This document shows, one piece after another, positions 34,328 through 43,162 of a DNA stretch of 64,000 nucleotides. A model generated the notes under the pieces. The model had not been told where the DNA came from, did no database searches, and saw only the letters and a program-made list of their open reading frames with translations. This DNA comes from Scandinavium sp002470465 (GTDB lineage Bacteria; Pseudomonadota; Gammaproteobacteria; Enterobacterales; Enterobacteriaceae), in assembly GCF_040750395.1 (NCBI RefSeq), contig NZ_JBFLVD010000014.1:62001-126000 (forward strand). The letters are read 5' to 3'. Position numbers and translations under genes: made by a program. Position 1 is the first letter of the stretch, and each line of letters opens with the position of its first letter.

Positions 34328-34375
34328 CGCGACTAATGACAGCCTTACCAGTCGTTAAGGCTGTCATTAGTCGCG
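34328..34375 (+). promoter_or_regulatory. Long perfect hairpin in the pnp leader (RNase III site)
   Basis: The 20 bases at 34328-34347 pair perfectly with 34356-34375 around an 8-base loop (CCAGTCGT); the arm centre reads CTAATGACAGCC. In E. coli RNase III cuts a long stem in the pnp leader and PNPase then degrades the duplex, repressing its own synthesis. The same intergenic region also encodes the antisense-oriented SraG/PsrO RNA in E. coli; I cannot place it here. Confidence 0.85.
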
Positions 34376-34449
34376 AGGATGCAAGAGGATCGGTTCTCTG
34401 AGCGGTGCATTCGCTAATGCGCGCTCACCATTTTGAAAGGATAAAAATT

Positions 34450-36585
34450 TTGCTGAATCCGATCGTTCGTAAATTCCAGTATGGCCAGCACACGGTCACT
34501 CTGGAAACCGGCATGATGGCACGTCAGGCGACGGCTGCCGTTATGGTTAGCATGGATGACACTGCGGTCTTCGTGACCGTTGTTGGTCAGAAAAAAGCGA
34601 AACCAGGCCAGGACTTCTTCCCTCTGACCGTTAACTACCAGGAGCGTACCTACGCTGCCGGTAAAATCCCGGGTGGTTTCTTCCGTCGTGAAGGCCGTCC
34701 AAGCGAAGGCGAAACCCTGATCGCGCGTCTGATTGACCGCCCGGTTCGCCCGCTGTTCCCGGAAGGCTTCGTTAACGAAGTTCAGGTTATCGCGACCGTT
34801 GTTTCCGTAAACCCACAGGTTAACCCGGATATCGTGGCAATGATCGGTGCATCCGCTGCGCTGTCGCTGTCCGGTATTCCATTCAACGGCCCAATTGGTG
34901 CCGCTCGCGTTGGTTACATCAACGACCAGTACGTGCTGAACCCAACCCAGGAAGAGCTGAAAACCAGCAAACTGGATCTGGTTGTTGCCGGTACTGAAGC
35001 CGCTGTGCTGATGGTTGAATCCGAAGCAGAGCTGCTGAGCGAAGATCAGATGCTGGGCGCTGTGGTGTTCGGTCACGAGCAGCAGCAGGTTGTTATTCAG
35101 AACATCAACGACCTGGTGAAAGAAGCCGGTAAACCACGTTGGGACTGGCAGCCAGAAGCCGTTAACGAAGCGCTGAATGCACGTGTTTCCGAGCTGGCTA
35201 AAGCGCGTCTGAGCGATGCTTACCGCATCACTGACAAGCAGGAACGTTACGCTCAGATTGATGCTATCAAATCTGAAGTTATCGCGACGCTTGTCGCTGA
35301 AGACGAATCCCTGGACGCAAACGAGCTGGGCGATATTCTGCATGACATCGAGAAAAATGCCGTTCGTAGCCGCGTGCTGGCTGGCGAACCACGCATCGAT
35401 GGTCGTGAAAAAGACATGATCCGTGGTCTGGACGTGCGCACTGGCGTACTGCCGCGTACTCACGGTTCCGCGCTGTTCACCCGTGGCGAAACTCAGGCGC
35501 TGGTAACGGCAACTCTGGGTACGGCGCGTGACGCACAGAACATCGACGAACTGATGGGCGAGCGTACTGACAGCTTCCTGTTCCACTACAACTTCCCTCC
35601 GTACTCCGTAGGCGAAACCGGCATGGTCGGTTCTCCGAAGCGTCGTGAAATTGGTCACGGTCGTCTGGCGAAGCGCGGCGTGCTGGCAGTCATGCCAACC
35701 ACCGAAGAATTCCCGTACACCGTACGTGTGGTTTCTGAAATTACCGAATCCAATGGTTCTTCCTCCATGGCTTCCGTATGCGGTGCTTCTCTGGCACTGA
35801 TGGACGCAGGCGTGCCGGTGAAATCTGCCGTTGCAGGTATCGCAATGGGTCTGGTGAAAGAAGGCGACAACTTCGTTGTGCTGTCTGACATCCTCGGTGA
35901 TGAAGATCACCTGGGCGATATGGACTTCAAAGTAGCGGGCTCCCGCGACGGTATCTCTGCTTTGCAGATGGATATCAAAATTGAAGGTATCACCAAGGAG
36001 ATCATGCAGGTTGCTCTGAATCAGGCTAAAGGTGCGCGTCTGCATATCCTGGGCGTGATGGAACAGGCAATCAACGCACCGCGTGGCGATATCTCTGAAT
36101 TCGCACCGCGTATCCACACCATTAAGATCAGCCCAGATAAGATCAAAGATGTTATCGGTAAAGGCGGTTCTGTTATCCGTGCGCTGACGGAAGAAACCGG
36201 CACCACCATCGAAATCGAAGATGACGGTACCGTTAAAATCGCAGCGACCGACGGTGACAAAGCGGCCTACGCCATTCGCCGTATTGAAGAGATCACTGCT
36301 GAAATCGAAGTGGGTCGTATCTACAACGGTAAAGTGACTCGCATCGTCGACTTCGGCGCATTCGTGGCGATCGGTGGCGGTAAAGAAGGTCTGGTTCATA
36401 TCTCTCAGATCGCCGATAAGCGCGTTGAGAAAGTGACTGACTATCTGCAGATGGGTCAGGAAGTACCGGTGAAAGTTCTGGAAGTTGATCGCCAGGGCCG
36501 CGTACGTCTGAGCATTAAAGAAGCGACCGAGCAGACTCAGCCTGCGGCCGCGCCGGAAGCACCGGCAGCGGAACAGGGCGAGTAA
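34450..36585 (+). CDS. pnp: Polyribonucleotide nucleotidyltransferase (PNPase)
   Basis: PNPase degrades RNA 3' to 5' with phosphate and is part of the degradosome. The TTG start at 34450 gives MLNPIVRKFQYGQHTVTLET and 711 residues, the E. coli form; an in-frame ATG at 34405 has no conserved sequence after it. AAAGGA lies just upstream. Two RNase PH domains (1-210; 310-540) are followed by KH (KIKDVIGKGGSVIRALTEE) and S1 (GRIYNGKVTRIVDFGAFVAI) domains. Confidence 0.98.
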   Translation: MLNPIVRKFQYGQHTVTLETGMMARQATAAVMVSMDDTAVFVTVVGQKKAKPGQDFFPLTVNYQERTYAAGKIPGGFFRREGRPSEGETLIARLIDRPVRPLFPEGFVNEVQVIATVVSVNPQVNPDIVAMIGASAALSLSGIPFNGPIGAARVGYINDQYVLNPTQEELKTSKLDLVVAGTEAAVLMVESEAELLSEDQMLGAVVFGHEQQQVVIQNINDLVKEAGKPRWDWQPEAVNEALNARVSELAKARLSDAYRITDKQERYAQIDAIKSEVIATLVAEDESLDANELGDILHDIEKNAVRSRVLAGEPRIDGREKDMIRGLDVRTGVLPRTHGSALFTRGETQALVTATLGTARDAQNIDELMGERTDSFLFHYNFPPYSVGETGMVGSPKRREIGHGRLAKRGVLAVMPTTEEFPYTVRVVSEITESNGSSSMASVCGASLALMDAGVPVKSAVAGIAMGLVKEGDNFVVLSDILGDEDHLGDMDFKVAGSRDGISALQMDIKIEGITKEIMQVALNQAKGARLHILGVMEQAINAPRGDISEFAPRIHTIKISPDKIKDVIGKGGSVIRALTEETGTTIEIEDDGTVKIAATDGDKAAYAIRRIEEITAEIEVGRIYNGKVTRIVDFGAFVAIGGGKEGLVHISQIADKRVEKVTDYLQMGQEVPVKVLEVDRQGRVRLSIKEATEQTQPAAAPEAPAAEQGE

Positions 36586-36596
36586 GGTTGCCGTTA

Positions 36597-36618
36597 GCCC
36601 TCCGCCATTGCGGAGGGC
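36597..36618 (+). terminator. Hairpin after pnp
   Basis: GCCCTCCGC, loop CATT, GCGGAGGGC form a perfect 9-bp stem 11 bases after pnp. There is no T tract; it may protect the pnp 3' end while nlpI is cotranscribed. Confidence 0.5.
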
Positions 36619-36692
36619 GTATCCCGGGCAGGACGCTTGTTAGCAGCCGGGGAACAGGACGTTCATCCAATTGTTGTCTTCGGGAGTGGGAA

Positions 36693-37577
36693 ATGAAGCC
36701 TTTTTTGCGCTGGTGTTTCGTTGCGACAGCACTCACGCTGGCAGGATGCAGCAACTCTGCCTGGCGTAAGAGTGAAGTTCTGGCGGTACCATTGCAACCG
36801 ACTTTACAGCAGGAAGTGATTCTGGCCCGTATGGAACAGATTCTTGCCAGTCGGGCTTTAACCGATGATGAACGCGCACAGCTTTTATATGAGCGCGGAG
36901 TGTTGTATGATAGTCTCGGTTTGAGAGCACTGGCGCGTAACGATTTTTCGCAAGCGCTGGCTATCAGACCCGATATGCCTGAAGTATTCAATTACTTAGG
37001 CATTTATTTAACGCAGGCAGGCAATTTTGATGCTGCCTATGAAGCGTTTGATTCTGTACTTGAGCTTGATCCAACTTACAATTACGCATACTTAAATCGC
37101 GGCATCGCATTGTATTACGGTGGTCGTGATAAGTTAGCGCAAGATGATCTGCTGGCGTTTTATCAAGACGATCCCAATGATCCTTTCCGTAGCCTGTGGC
37201 TTTACATCGTTGAGCAGAAGCTCGATGAGAAGCAGGCTGTTGTAGCGCTTAAGCAGCGCTTCGAAAAATCGGACAAAGAGCAATGGGGATGGAACATTGT
37301 CGAGTTCTACCTCGGTAACATTAGCGAAGCAACGCTGATGGACAGACTGAAGGCAGACGCAACGGATAACACCTCGCTCGCTGAGCATCTCAGTGAAACA
37401 AACTTCTATTTAGGTAAGTACTACCTAAGTCTGGGGGACAAGGACAGCGCTGCGGCACTGTTCAAACTGGCGGTTGCTAACAACGTTCATAACTTCGTTG
37501 AGCACCGATACGCATTGTTGGAATTAGCGCTCTTGGGCCAGGAGCAAGATGACCTGGCAGAATCGGACCAGCAATAG
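36693..37577 (+). CDS. nlpI: Outer-membrane lipoprotein NlpI
   Basis: NlpI is a TPR lipoprotein that adapts the protease Prc to its substrates (such as MepS) and scaffolds peptidoglycan hydrolases. The start at 36693 gives MKPFLRWCFVATALTLAGCS and 294 residues; the lipobox LAGC puts the lipid on Cys19. TPR repeats follow (YLGIYLTQAGNFDAAYEAFD; NYAYLNRGIALYYGGRDKLA). A GGGAG ribosome site precedes the start. The upstream 35 codons in frame are not conserved. Confidence 0.97.
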   Translation: MKPFLRWCFVATALTLAGCSNSAWRKSEVLAVPLQPTLQQEVILARMEQILASRALTDDERAQLLYERGVLYDSLGLRALARNDFSQALAIRPDMPEVFNYLGIYLTQAGNFDAAYEAFDSVLELDPTYNYAYLNRGIALYYGGRDKLAQDDLLAFYQDDPNDPFRSLWLYIVEQKLDEKQAVVALKQRFEKSDKEQWGWNIVEFYLGNISEATLMDRLKADATDNTSLAEHLSETNFYLGKYYLSLGDKDSAAALFKLAVANNVHNFVEHRYALLELALLGQEQDDLAESDQQ

Positions 37578-37683
37578 CTGACGAACAAATCAGCCCATAA
37601 TCTTTTTTGATTGCCATCACCTTCACGGGTGAGGGCTTTATTGTTCGTTAATCCACCTAATTTGAGCCGGTTCACACTTTTCA

Positions 37684-37764
37684 ATGAAAATGACCCTAAG
37701 TTTTCACGATGAGTTATGTAGACTGGCCGCCATTGATTTTGAGGCACACGTACTACATGGCTGA
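37684..37764 (+). CDS. yrbN: Small protein YrbN upstream of deaD
   Basis: A 26-codon frame starting at 37684 gives MKMTLSFHDELCRLAAIDFE and ends AHVLHG. It matches E. coli YrbN, a small protein found between nlpI and deaD, in size, place and most residues. Its last 8 bases overlap the deaD start (ATGGCTGA), so it probably acts as a leader that couples its own translation to that of DeaD. Its function as a protein is not known. Confidence 0.85.
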   Translation: MKMTLSFHDELCRLAAIDFEAHVLHG

Positions 37765-39667
37765 ATTCGAAACCACTTTTGCAGATCTGGGCCTGAAGGC
37801 TCCTATCCTTGAAGCCCTTACCGATCTGGGTTACGAAAAACCATCTCCAATCCAGGCTGAGTGTATTCCTCACCTGCTGGGTGGCCGCGACGTTCTGGGT
37901 ATGGCCCAGACCGGCAGCGGGAAAACTGCAGCGTTCTCTCTTCCGCTGCTCAACAATCTTGATCCTGAGCTGAAAGCACCACAGATTCTGGTGCTGGCAC
38001 CGACCCGCGAACTGGCGGTACAGGTTGCTGAAGCGATGACGGATTTCTCCAAACACATGCGCGGCGTAAACGTGGTTGCCCTTTACGGTGGCCAGCGTTA
38101 TGACGTGCAGTTACGCGCTCTGCGTCAGGGCCCACAGATCGTCGTCGGTACGCCGGGTCGTCTGCTGGATCACCTGAAACGCGGCACTCTGGACCTCTCT
38201 AAGCTGAGCGGTCTGGTTCTGGATGAAGCTGACGAAATGCTGCGCATGGGCTTCATCGAAGACGTAGAAACCATTATGGCGGAGATCCCGGAAGGTCATC
38301 AGACCGCGCTGTTCTCCGCAACGATGCCGGAAGCTATCCGTCGCATTACCCGTCGCTTCATGAAAGAGCCGCAGGAAGTTCGCATTCAATCCAGCGTAAC
38401 GACCCGCCCTGACATCAGCCAGAGCTACTGGACCGTCTGGGGCATGCGTAAGAACGAAGCGCTGGTGCGTTTCCTGGAAGCAGAAGATTTTGACGCGGCG
38501 ATTATCTTCGTTCGTACCAAAAATGCGACCCTGGAAGTGGCTGAAGCGCTGGAGCGCAGCGGTTACAACAGCGCCGCGCTGAACGGTGACATGAACCAGT
38601 CCCTGCGTGAGCAGACTCTGGATCGCCTGAAAGACGGTCGTCTGGACATCCTGATCGCGACCGACGTTGCGGCTCGTGGCCTGGACGTTGAGCGTATCAG
38701 CCTGGTGGTTAACTACGATATCCCTATGGATACCGAGTCTTACGTTCACCGTATCGGTCGTACCGGTCGTGCGGGTCGTGCTGGCCGTGCGCTGCTGTTC
38801 GTTGAGAACCGCGAGCGTCGTCTGCTGCGCAACATCGAACGTCTGATGAAGCTGACCATTCCTGAAGTCGAACTGCCAAACGCAGAACTGCTGGGCAAAC
38901 GTCGTCTGGAAAAATTCGCGGCCAAAGTACAGCAGCAGCTGGAAAGCAGCGATCTGGATCAGTACCGTAACCTGCTGACCAAAATGCAGCCGGAAGGCAC
39001 TGAAGGTGAACTGGATATGGAAACCCTGGCCGCAGCGCTGCTGAAAATGGCCCAGGGCGAACGTACCCTGATCGTTCCACCAGATGCGCCGATGCGTCCT
39101 AAGCGTGAATTCCGCGATCGTGACGATCGTTTCGAACGTCGTGGCGACCGTAACGATCGTGGCCCGCGTGGCGATCGTAACGGTGAAGAGCGTCCGCGTC
39201 GTGAACGTCGTGACGTGGGTGATATGCAGCTCTATCGCATTGAAGTGGGTCGTGATGACGGTGTTGAAGTGCGTCACATCGTTGGTGCTATCGCGAACGA
39301 AGGTGACATCAGCAGCCGTTATATCGGCAACATCAAGCTGTTCGGCACTCACTCTACTATCGAACTGCCGAAAGGCATGCCGGGCGAAGTACTGCAGCAC
39401 TTCACGCGTACCCGCATCCTGAACAAGCCGATGAACATGCAGCTGCTGGGTGATGCACAGCCTCACAGCGGCGGTGAGCGTCGTGGCGGTAACGGTGGTC
39501 GTGGCTTTGGCGGTGAGCGTCGTGAAGGTGGTCGCGGTGAAGGTCGTCGCTTCAGCGGTGAACGCCGTGAAGGTGGCGCAGGCCGTTTCAGCGGTGAGCG
39601 TCGCGAAGGTGGTCGTGCACCACGTCGTGATGATGCGCCAGTACGTCGTCGTCCGACCGAAGCGTAA
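37757..39667 (+). CDS. deaD: ATP-dependent RNA helicase DeaD (CsdA)
   Basis: DeaD is a DEAD-box helicase that helps 50S assembly and mRNA decay in the cold. The start at 37757 gives MAEFETTFADLGLKAPILEA and 636 residues. Motifs: Q motif near 23-30, Walker A AQTGSGKT, DEAD in LDEADEML, SAT in FSATMP, and HRIGRTGR. An RNA-binding domain (about 480-560) is followed by an Arg/Gly-rich tail with repeats of GGERREGG and FSGERREGG. Translation is probably coupled to yrbN. Confidence 0.98.
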   Translation: MAEFETTFADLGLKAPILEALTDLGYEKPSPIQAECIPHLLGGRDVLGMAQTGSGKTAAFSLPLLNNLDPELKAPQILVLAPTRELAVQVAEAMTDFSKHMRGVNVVALYGGQRYDVQLRALRQGPQIVVGTPGRLLDHLKRGTLDLSKLSGLVLDEADEMLRMGFIEDVETIMAEIPEGHQTALFSATMPEAIRRITRRFMKEPQEVRIQSSVTTRPDISQSYWTVWGMRKNEALVRFLEAEDFDAAIIFVRTKNATLEVAEALERSGYNSAALNGDMNQSLREQTLDRLKDGRLDILIATDVAARGLDVERISLVVNYDIPMDTESYVHRIGRTGRAGRAGRALLFVENRERRLLRNIERLMKLTIPEVELPNAELLGKRRLEKFAAKVQQQLESSDLDQYRNLLTKMQPEGTEGELDMETLAAALLKMAQGERTLIVPPDAPMRPKREFRDRDDRFERRGDRNDRGPRGDRNGEERPRRERRDVGDMQLYRIEVGRDDGVEVRHIVGAIANEGDISSRYIGNIKLFGTHSTIELPKGMPGEVLQHFTRTRILNKPMNMQLLGDAQPHSGGERRGGNGGRGFGGERREGGRGEGRRFSGERREGGAGRFSGERREGGRAPRRDDAPVRRRPTEA

Positions 39668-39695
39668 TTGCCCGATAAAAAACTGCGTTTTCTGA

Positions 39696-39713
39696 CGTAA
39701 AGTAAACGATACA
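39696..39713 (+). promoter_or_regulatory. Possible TyrR box upstream of mtr
   Basis: CGTAAA-N6-GATACA matches the TyrR box TGTAAA-N6-TTTACA at five and four bases per half-site, about 105 bases before mtr. E. coli mtr is activated by TyrR from upstream boxes. It touches the deaD terminator. Confidence 0.4.
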
Positions 39714-39741
39714 GCCCCGGTCATAGTTATCGGGGCTTTTT
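39713..39741 (+). terminator. Rho-independent terminator after deaD
   Basis: AGCCCCG (39713-39719) and CGGGGCT (39731-39737) with an 11-base loop, followed by TTTTTTTATTT. Confidence 0.82.
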
Positions 39742-39752
39742 TTATTTCAATT

Positions 39753-39770
39753 GTACTCGTGTACTGGTAC
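39753..39770 (+). promoter_or_regulatory. Trp repressor operator of mtr
   Basis: GTACTCGTGTACTGGTAC is an 18-base near-palindrome fitting the TrpR pattern GnACTnGTnnACTnGTnC. It lies 48-65 bases before mtr, the place of the Trp operator in E. coli, so TrpR-tryptophan repression is expected. Confidence 0.75.
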
Positions 39771-39817
39771 AGTGCTTCGCGTAAACAGGCAGCACGATTT
39801 TTCAGGAGAGCAGTAAC

Positions 39818-41062
39818 ATGGCGACACTCACTACCACAGCCACCCGGCCATCATTGATTGGCGGAGTGGTGATCATCGGCGGCACCATTATCGGGGCAGG
39901 CATGTTCTCGCTGCCGGTGGTCATGTCCGGGGCGTGGTTCTTCTGGTCGCTGGCGGCGCTGGTATTTACCTGGTTTTGTATGCTGCACTCCGGGCTGATG
40001 ATCCTTGAGGCTAACCTTAACTACCGCACAGGTTCGAGCTTTGACACTATCACCAAAGATCTGCTGGGCAAGCGCTGGAACCTGATTAACGGCCTGTCGA
40101 TCGCCTTTGTGCTCTATATCCTGACCTATGCCTATATCTCGGCGAGCGGCTCGATCCTGCACCACACGTTCAGTGAAATGTCGCTGAATGTTCCGCCGCG
40201 CCTTGCCGGTTTTGGTTTTGCCCTGCTGGTGGCCTTTGTTGTGTGGCTCAGTACTAAAGCGGTCAGCCGCATGACGGCGATTGTGCTGGGGGCGAAAGTG
40301 ATCACTTTCTTCCTGATGTTTGGCAGCCTGCTCGGCCACGTTGAAGCACCCACGCTGTTCAACGTCGCGCAGCAGAACACCTCGTATCTGCCTTATCTGC
40401 TGATGACGCTGCCGTTCTGCCTGGCATCCTTCGGCTACCACGGCAACGTGCCGAGCCTGATGAAGTATTACGGCAAAGACCCGCAGACCATCGTGAAGTG
40501 CCTGGTCTACGGTACGCTACTGGCGCTCGGTCTGTACGTTGTCTGGCTGCTGGGTACGATGGGGAATATCCCTCGTCCTGAATTTATCGGCATCGCCCAG
40601 AAGGGCGGCAACATTGACGTGCTGGTACAGGCGCTGAGCGGTGTTCTGAACAGCCGCAGCCTGGATCTGCTGCTGGTTGTGTTCTCTAACTTTGCGGTGG
40701 CCAGCTCTTTCCTTGGCGTGACGCTTGGCCTGTTCGACTACCTGGCCGATCTGTTCAAGTTTGATGATTCGGGATTGGGACGTTTTAAGACGGCGTTACT
40801 GACCTTCGCGCCGCCAATCGCTGGCGGCCTGCTGTGGCCAAATGGGTTCCTGTACGCGATTGGTTATGCAGGCCTCGCGGCAACCATCTGGGCGGCAATC
40901 GTTCCGGCGCTGCTGGCACGTAAATCCCGCAAGCGCTTTGGCAGCCCGCAGTTCCGCGTCTGGGGCGGCAAACCGATGATTGCGCTGATCCTGGTCTTTG
41001 GTATCGGCAATGCGGTAGTGCATTTCCTGTCGAGCTTTAACCTGTTGCCGGTTTATCAGTAA
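39818..41062 (+). CDS. mtr: High-affinity tryptophan permease Mtr
   Basis: Mtr is a proton-coupled tryptophan (and indole) importer of the aromatic amino acid permease family in the inner membrane. The 414 residues, as in E. coli, form about eleven transmembrane helices; the first unwound-helix motif is GGTIIGAGMFSLP. It carries a TrpR operator and a possible TyrR box upstream and a REP pair downstream. Confidence 0.96.
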   Translation: MATLTTTATRPSLIGGVVIIGGTIIGAGMFSLPVVMSGAWFFWSLAALVFTWFCMLHSGLMILEANLNYRTGSSFDTITKDLLGKRWNLINGLSIAFVLYILTYAYISASGSILHHTFSEMSLNVPPRLAGFGFALLVAFVVWLSTKAVSRMTAIVLGAKVITFFLMFGSLLGHVEAPTLFNVAQQNTSYLPYLLMTLPFCLASFGYHGNVPSLMKYYGKDPQTIVKCLVYGTLLALGLYVVWLLGTMGNIPRPEFIGIAQKGGNIDVLVQALSGVLNSRSLDLLLVVFSNFAVASSFLGVTLGLFDYLADLFKFDDSGLGRFKTALLTFAPPIAGGLLWPNGFLYAIGYAGLAATIWAAIVPALLARKSRKRFGSPQFRVWGGKPMIALILVFGIGNAVVHFLSSFNLLPVYQ

Positions 41063-41069
41063 CCAAAAT

Positions 41070-41140
41070 GCCCGGTGGCGCTACGCTTACCGGGCCTACA
41101 GCATCCAACAGGCCGGATAGGGCGTAGCCGCCATCCGGCA
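41070..41140. repeat. Pair of REP palindromes (BIME) between mtr and yhbW
   Basis: TGCCCGGTGGCGCTACGCTTACCGGGC (41069-41096 region) is followed after about 12 bases by an inverted-type unit GGCCGGATAGGGCG...CCATCCGGCA (41111-41140). Together they fill the 83-base convergent gap. Confidence 0.85.
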
Positions 41141-41145
41141 AAAAA

Positions 41146-42153
41146 TTACCCCACTAATTCTTCTTTCACCTGCATCGCCAGATCGAATGAATGCAAGCGC
41201 GCCTGATGATCGAAGATCTGCCCGTTAACCATGATTTCGTCCGCCTGCGTTTCACGCAACACTGACTCAAGCCCGTGGCGAATCTTCGCTTTATCACCCA
41301 CCAGCGACATACCGAGCGCGTTATCGACGCCGTATTTTTCAGAGGGCGACCAGAACTGATCCATATTCTGAATCGGCGGCGGCAGCTGCGAGGTTTCACC
41401 GCGACGTAAATTCGTAAACGCCTGCTGCATGGAAGTAAAAAGGAATTCCGCGTCGCGGTTGCTGTCGGCGGCGATGATATTGATGCACACCATCGCATAA
41501 GGTTTTGCCAGGCGCTCAGAGGGTTTGAACTGCGTGCGGTAGAGATGCAGCGCCTGGAACAGCATGTCCGGCGCGAAGTGAGAGGCGAAGGCAAACGGCA
41601 GACCGAGCTGAGCGGCAAGCTGGGCGCTGTACAGGCTCGAGCCCAACAGCCATACCGGAATTTTTTCACCATAGCCCGGCACCGGGCGCACCTGCGGGTG
41701 CGGATCGCGGGCATCAAACCAGTCCACCAGTTCCGCCACATCGCGTGGGAAGTTATCAATATCGCCACCCATATGGCGACGCAGGGCGCGCATGGTCGGC
41801 TGATCGCTGCCCGGCGCGCGGCCTAAGCCCAAATCGATACGGCCAGGATAGAGCGTGTTCAGCGTACCGAACTGCTCAGCAATCACCAGCGGGGAGTGGT
41901 TAGGCAGCATCACGCCGCCCGAGCCCAGATGCAGCGTCGTGGTATTGGCGGCCAGATAGCCAATCAGCACGGAGGTGGCGGCGCTGGCGATCCCGGTCAT
42001 GTTGTGGTGTTCGGCTAACCAGTAGCGATGATAGCTGCGTTTCTCGGCGAGGCGGGCGAGATCGAGCGAATGAGAAAAGGCTTCTTTTGCGGAAGAACCC
42101 TGGGGGATCGGTGCCAGATCGAGCACCGAAAACGCAATTTGTTTATCAGTCAT
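41146..42153 (-). CDS. yhbW: Luciferase-like monooxygenase YhbW
   Basis: YhbW is a flavin-dependent luciferase-like (bacterial luciferase alpha-type) enzyme; the substrate is unknown. The 335 residues form a TIM barrel with family motifs YHRYWLAEHHN near 41-51, TLHLGSGGVMLPNHSPLVIA and the loop GRIDLGLGRAPG. Length equals E. coli. It stands alone, convergent with mtr. Confidence 0.92.
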   Translation of the reverse strand: MTDKQIAFSVLDLAPIPQGSSAKEAFSHSLDLARLAEKRSYHRYWLAEHHNMTGIASAATSVLIGYLAANTTTLHLGSGGVMLPNHSPLVIAEQFGTLNTLYPGRIDLGLGRAPGSDQPTMRALRRHMGGDIDNFPRDVAELVDWFDARDPHPQVRPVPGYGEKIPVWLLGSSLYSAQLAAQLGLPFAFASHFAPDMLFQALHLYRTQFKPSERLAKPYAMVCINIIAADSNRDAEFLFTSMQQAFTNLRRGETSQLPPPIQNMDQFWSPSEKYGVDNALGMSLVGDKAKIRHGLESVLRETQADEIMVNGQIFDHQARLHSFDLAMQVKEELVG

Positions 42154-42254
42154 AACGGCTCACTTTGTCATCGGCATATTTTTTAATAGTGCATTAAAAA
42201 ATGATAACCGTAGTTAACAAAGTGAGCTTTATAAAATGGCTAACGGGCAGAAAA

Positions 42255-42284
42255 TGCCTGATGGAGCTGCGCTTATCAGGCCTG
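42255..42284. repeat. REP element overlapping the end of ubiV
   Basis: TGCCTGATGGAGCTGCGCTTATCAGGCCTG has the inverted arms of a REP unit. Its right arm supplies the ubiV stop codon (42276-42278) and the last codons, so the repeat reaches into the gene. Confidence 0.75.
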
Positions 42285-43154
42285 TAATTCCAGCCCAGCC
42301 AGACGCTTCCAGTAGCCGTTACAGTCGCTGTGTGCTTCCAGGGCGAGCGGGGCTGCGCCGTTTTCATTAGCGCGGAAGGCGTCGATCATGGCGAACGTCT
42401 CCATCCCGAGCGGTGACAGGCGCACCATATCCACCAGTCCCTGCATCGATTTGAGCTCGTTGCCAAGGTTATAGACGTAGCCGCTCATGGTCTGAATGCC
42501 GTTCAGCACAAACACCTGCTGGTTTTCCTGCGACAGCATATCGCGCCCGTTCGGGTACTTGATGCAGCAGGTTTCACACTCGTCCTTCGGTTTATCTTCC
42601 GAACGCGCGGTGAAACAGCGGGCAGAATACGCGAGCGGCAGATGGCCATAGCTCAGTACTTCGACCTCAAACTTATCGCGGATCCCCAGCGCTTCGCACT
42701 GCTGGAGTAAATTCACCAGCCAGTCGCGGGAAAGCTCCACCGGCATGCACCAGCGCATCATGCCCTGCTTTTGCAGCAGGCGGAGCGTGACCGCGTTGTA
42801 GCAGTTCAGCGCATGACCGGCGACGAAGGGCAGCTTGCGATCGGCGCACAGGTTCACTACCCCAAGATCACTGGCTTCCAGCAGGAAATCACCGTTGTCG
42901 ACGTAGCGCTTCAGCTCGTTAAGTTCAGACGATGCCTGCACCAGCGCCAGCGTTGAAATGACGACCTGTTTGCCGCTGCCCGCAAGCGACTTTGCCATCT
43001 CCAGCCAGTCGCCCACTTTGGTGGAGCGGCGCTTGCTGCACACCGCTTCACCGAGGTAAATCGTGTCGGCGCTGCTCTGAGCCGCCTGCTGGTAGAAATC
43101 CTCCAGCGTCTCTTTTGACCAGTAGTAAAGGACTGGTCCCAATGAATATTTCAT
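42276..43154 (-). CDS. ubiV: O2-independent ubiquinone hydroxylation protein UbiV
   Basis: UbiV (formerly YhbV) works with UbiU and UbiT to make ubiquinone without oxygen; UbiU-UbiV are Fe-S proteins that do the ring hydroxylations using prephenate. The start at 43154 gives MKYSLGPVLYYWSKETLEDF and 292 residues, as in E. coli. Cluster cysteines are visible in GEAVCSKRR near 39 and CETCCIKYPNG near 190. It is a U32-peptidase-family protein. It follows ubiU by 8 bases. Confidence 0.95.
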   Translation of the reverse strand: MKYSLGPVLYYWSKETLEDFYQQAAQSSADTIYLGEAVCSKRRSTKVGDWLEMAKSLAGSGKQVVISTLALVQASSELNELKRYVDNGDFLLEASDLGVVNLCADRKLPFVAGHALNCYNAVTLRLLQKQGMMRWCMPVELSRDWLVNLLQQCEALGIRDKFEVEVLSYGHLPLAYSARCFTARSEDKPKDECETCCIKYPNGRDMLSQENQQVFVLNGIQTMSGYVYNLGNELKSMQGLVDMVRLSPLGMETFAMIDAFRANENGAAPLALEAHSDCNGYWKRLAGLELQA

Positions 43155-43162
43155 CGTATTCC

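Noticed and set aside
34414..36399. 661-codon open frame antisense to pnp
   Set aside because: It mirrors pnp codon structure, has no ribosome site and no recognisable protein; a shadow of a highly expressed gene.
39470..39660. Possible CRISPR-like repeat in the deaD tail
   Set aside because: The repeats are in frame, uneven in length and encode the Arg/Gly tail; there are no regular spacers.
38111..39724. 537-codon open frame antisense to deaD
   Set aside because: Thr/Phe-rich shadow of the repeat-containing deaD gene.
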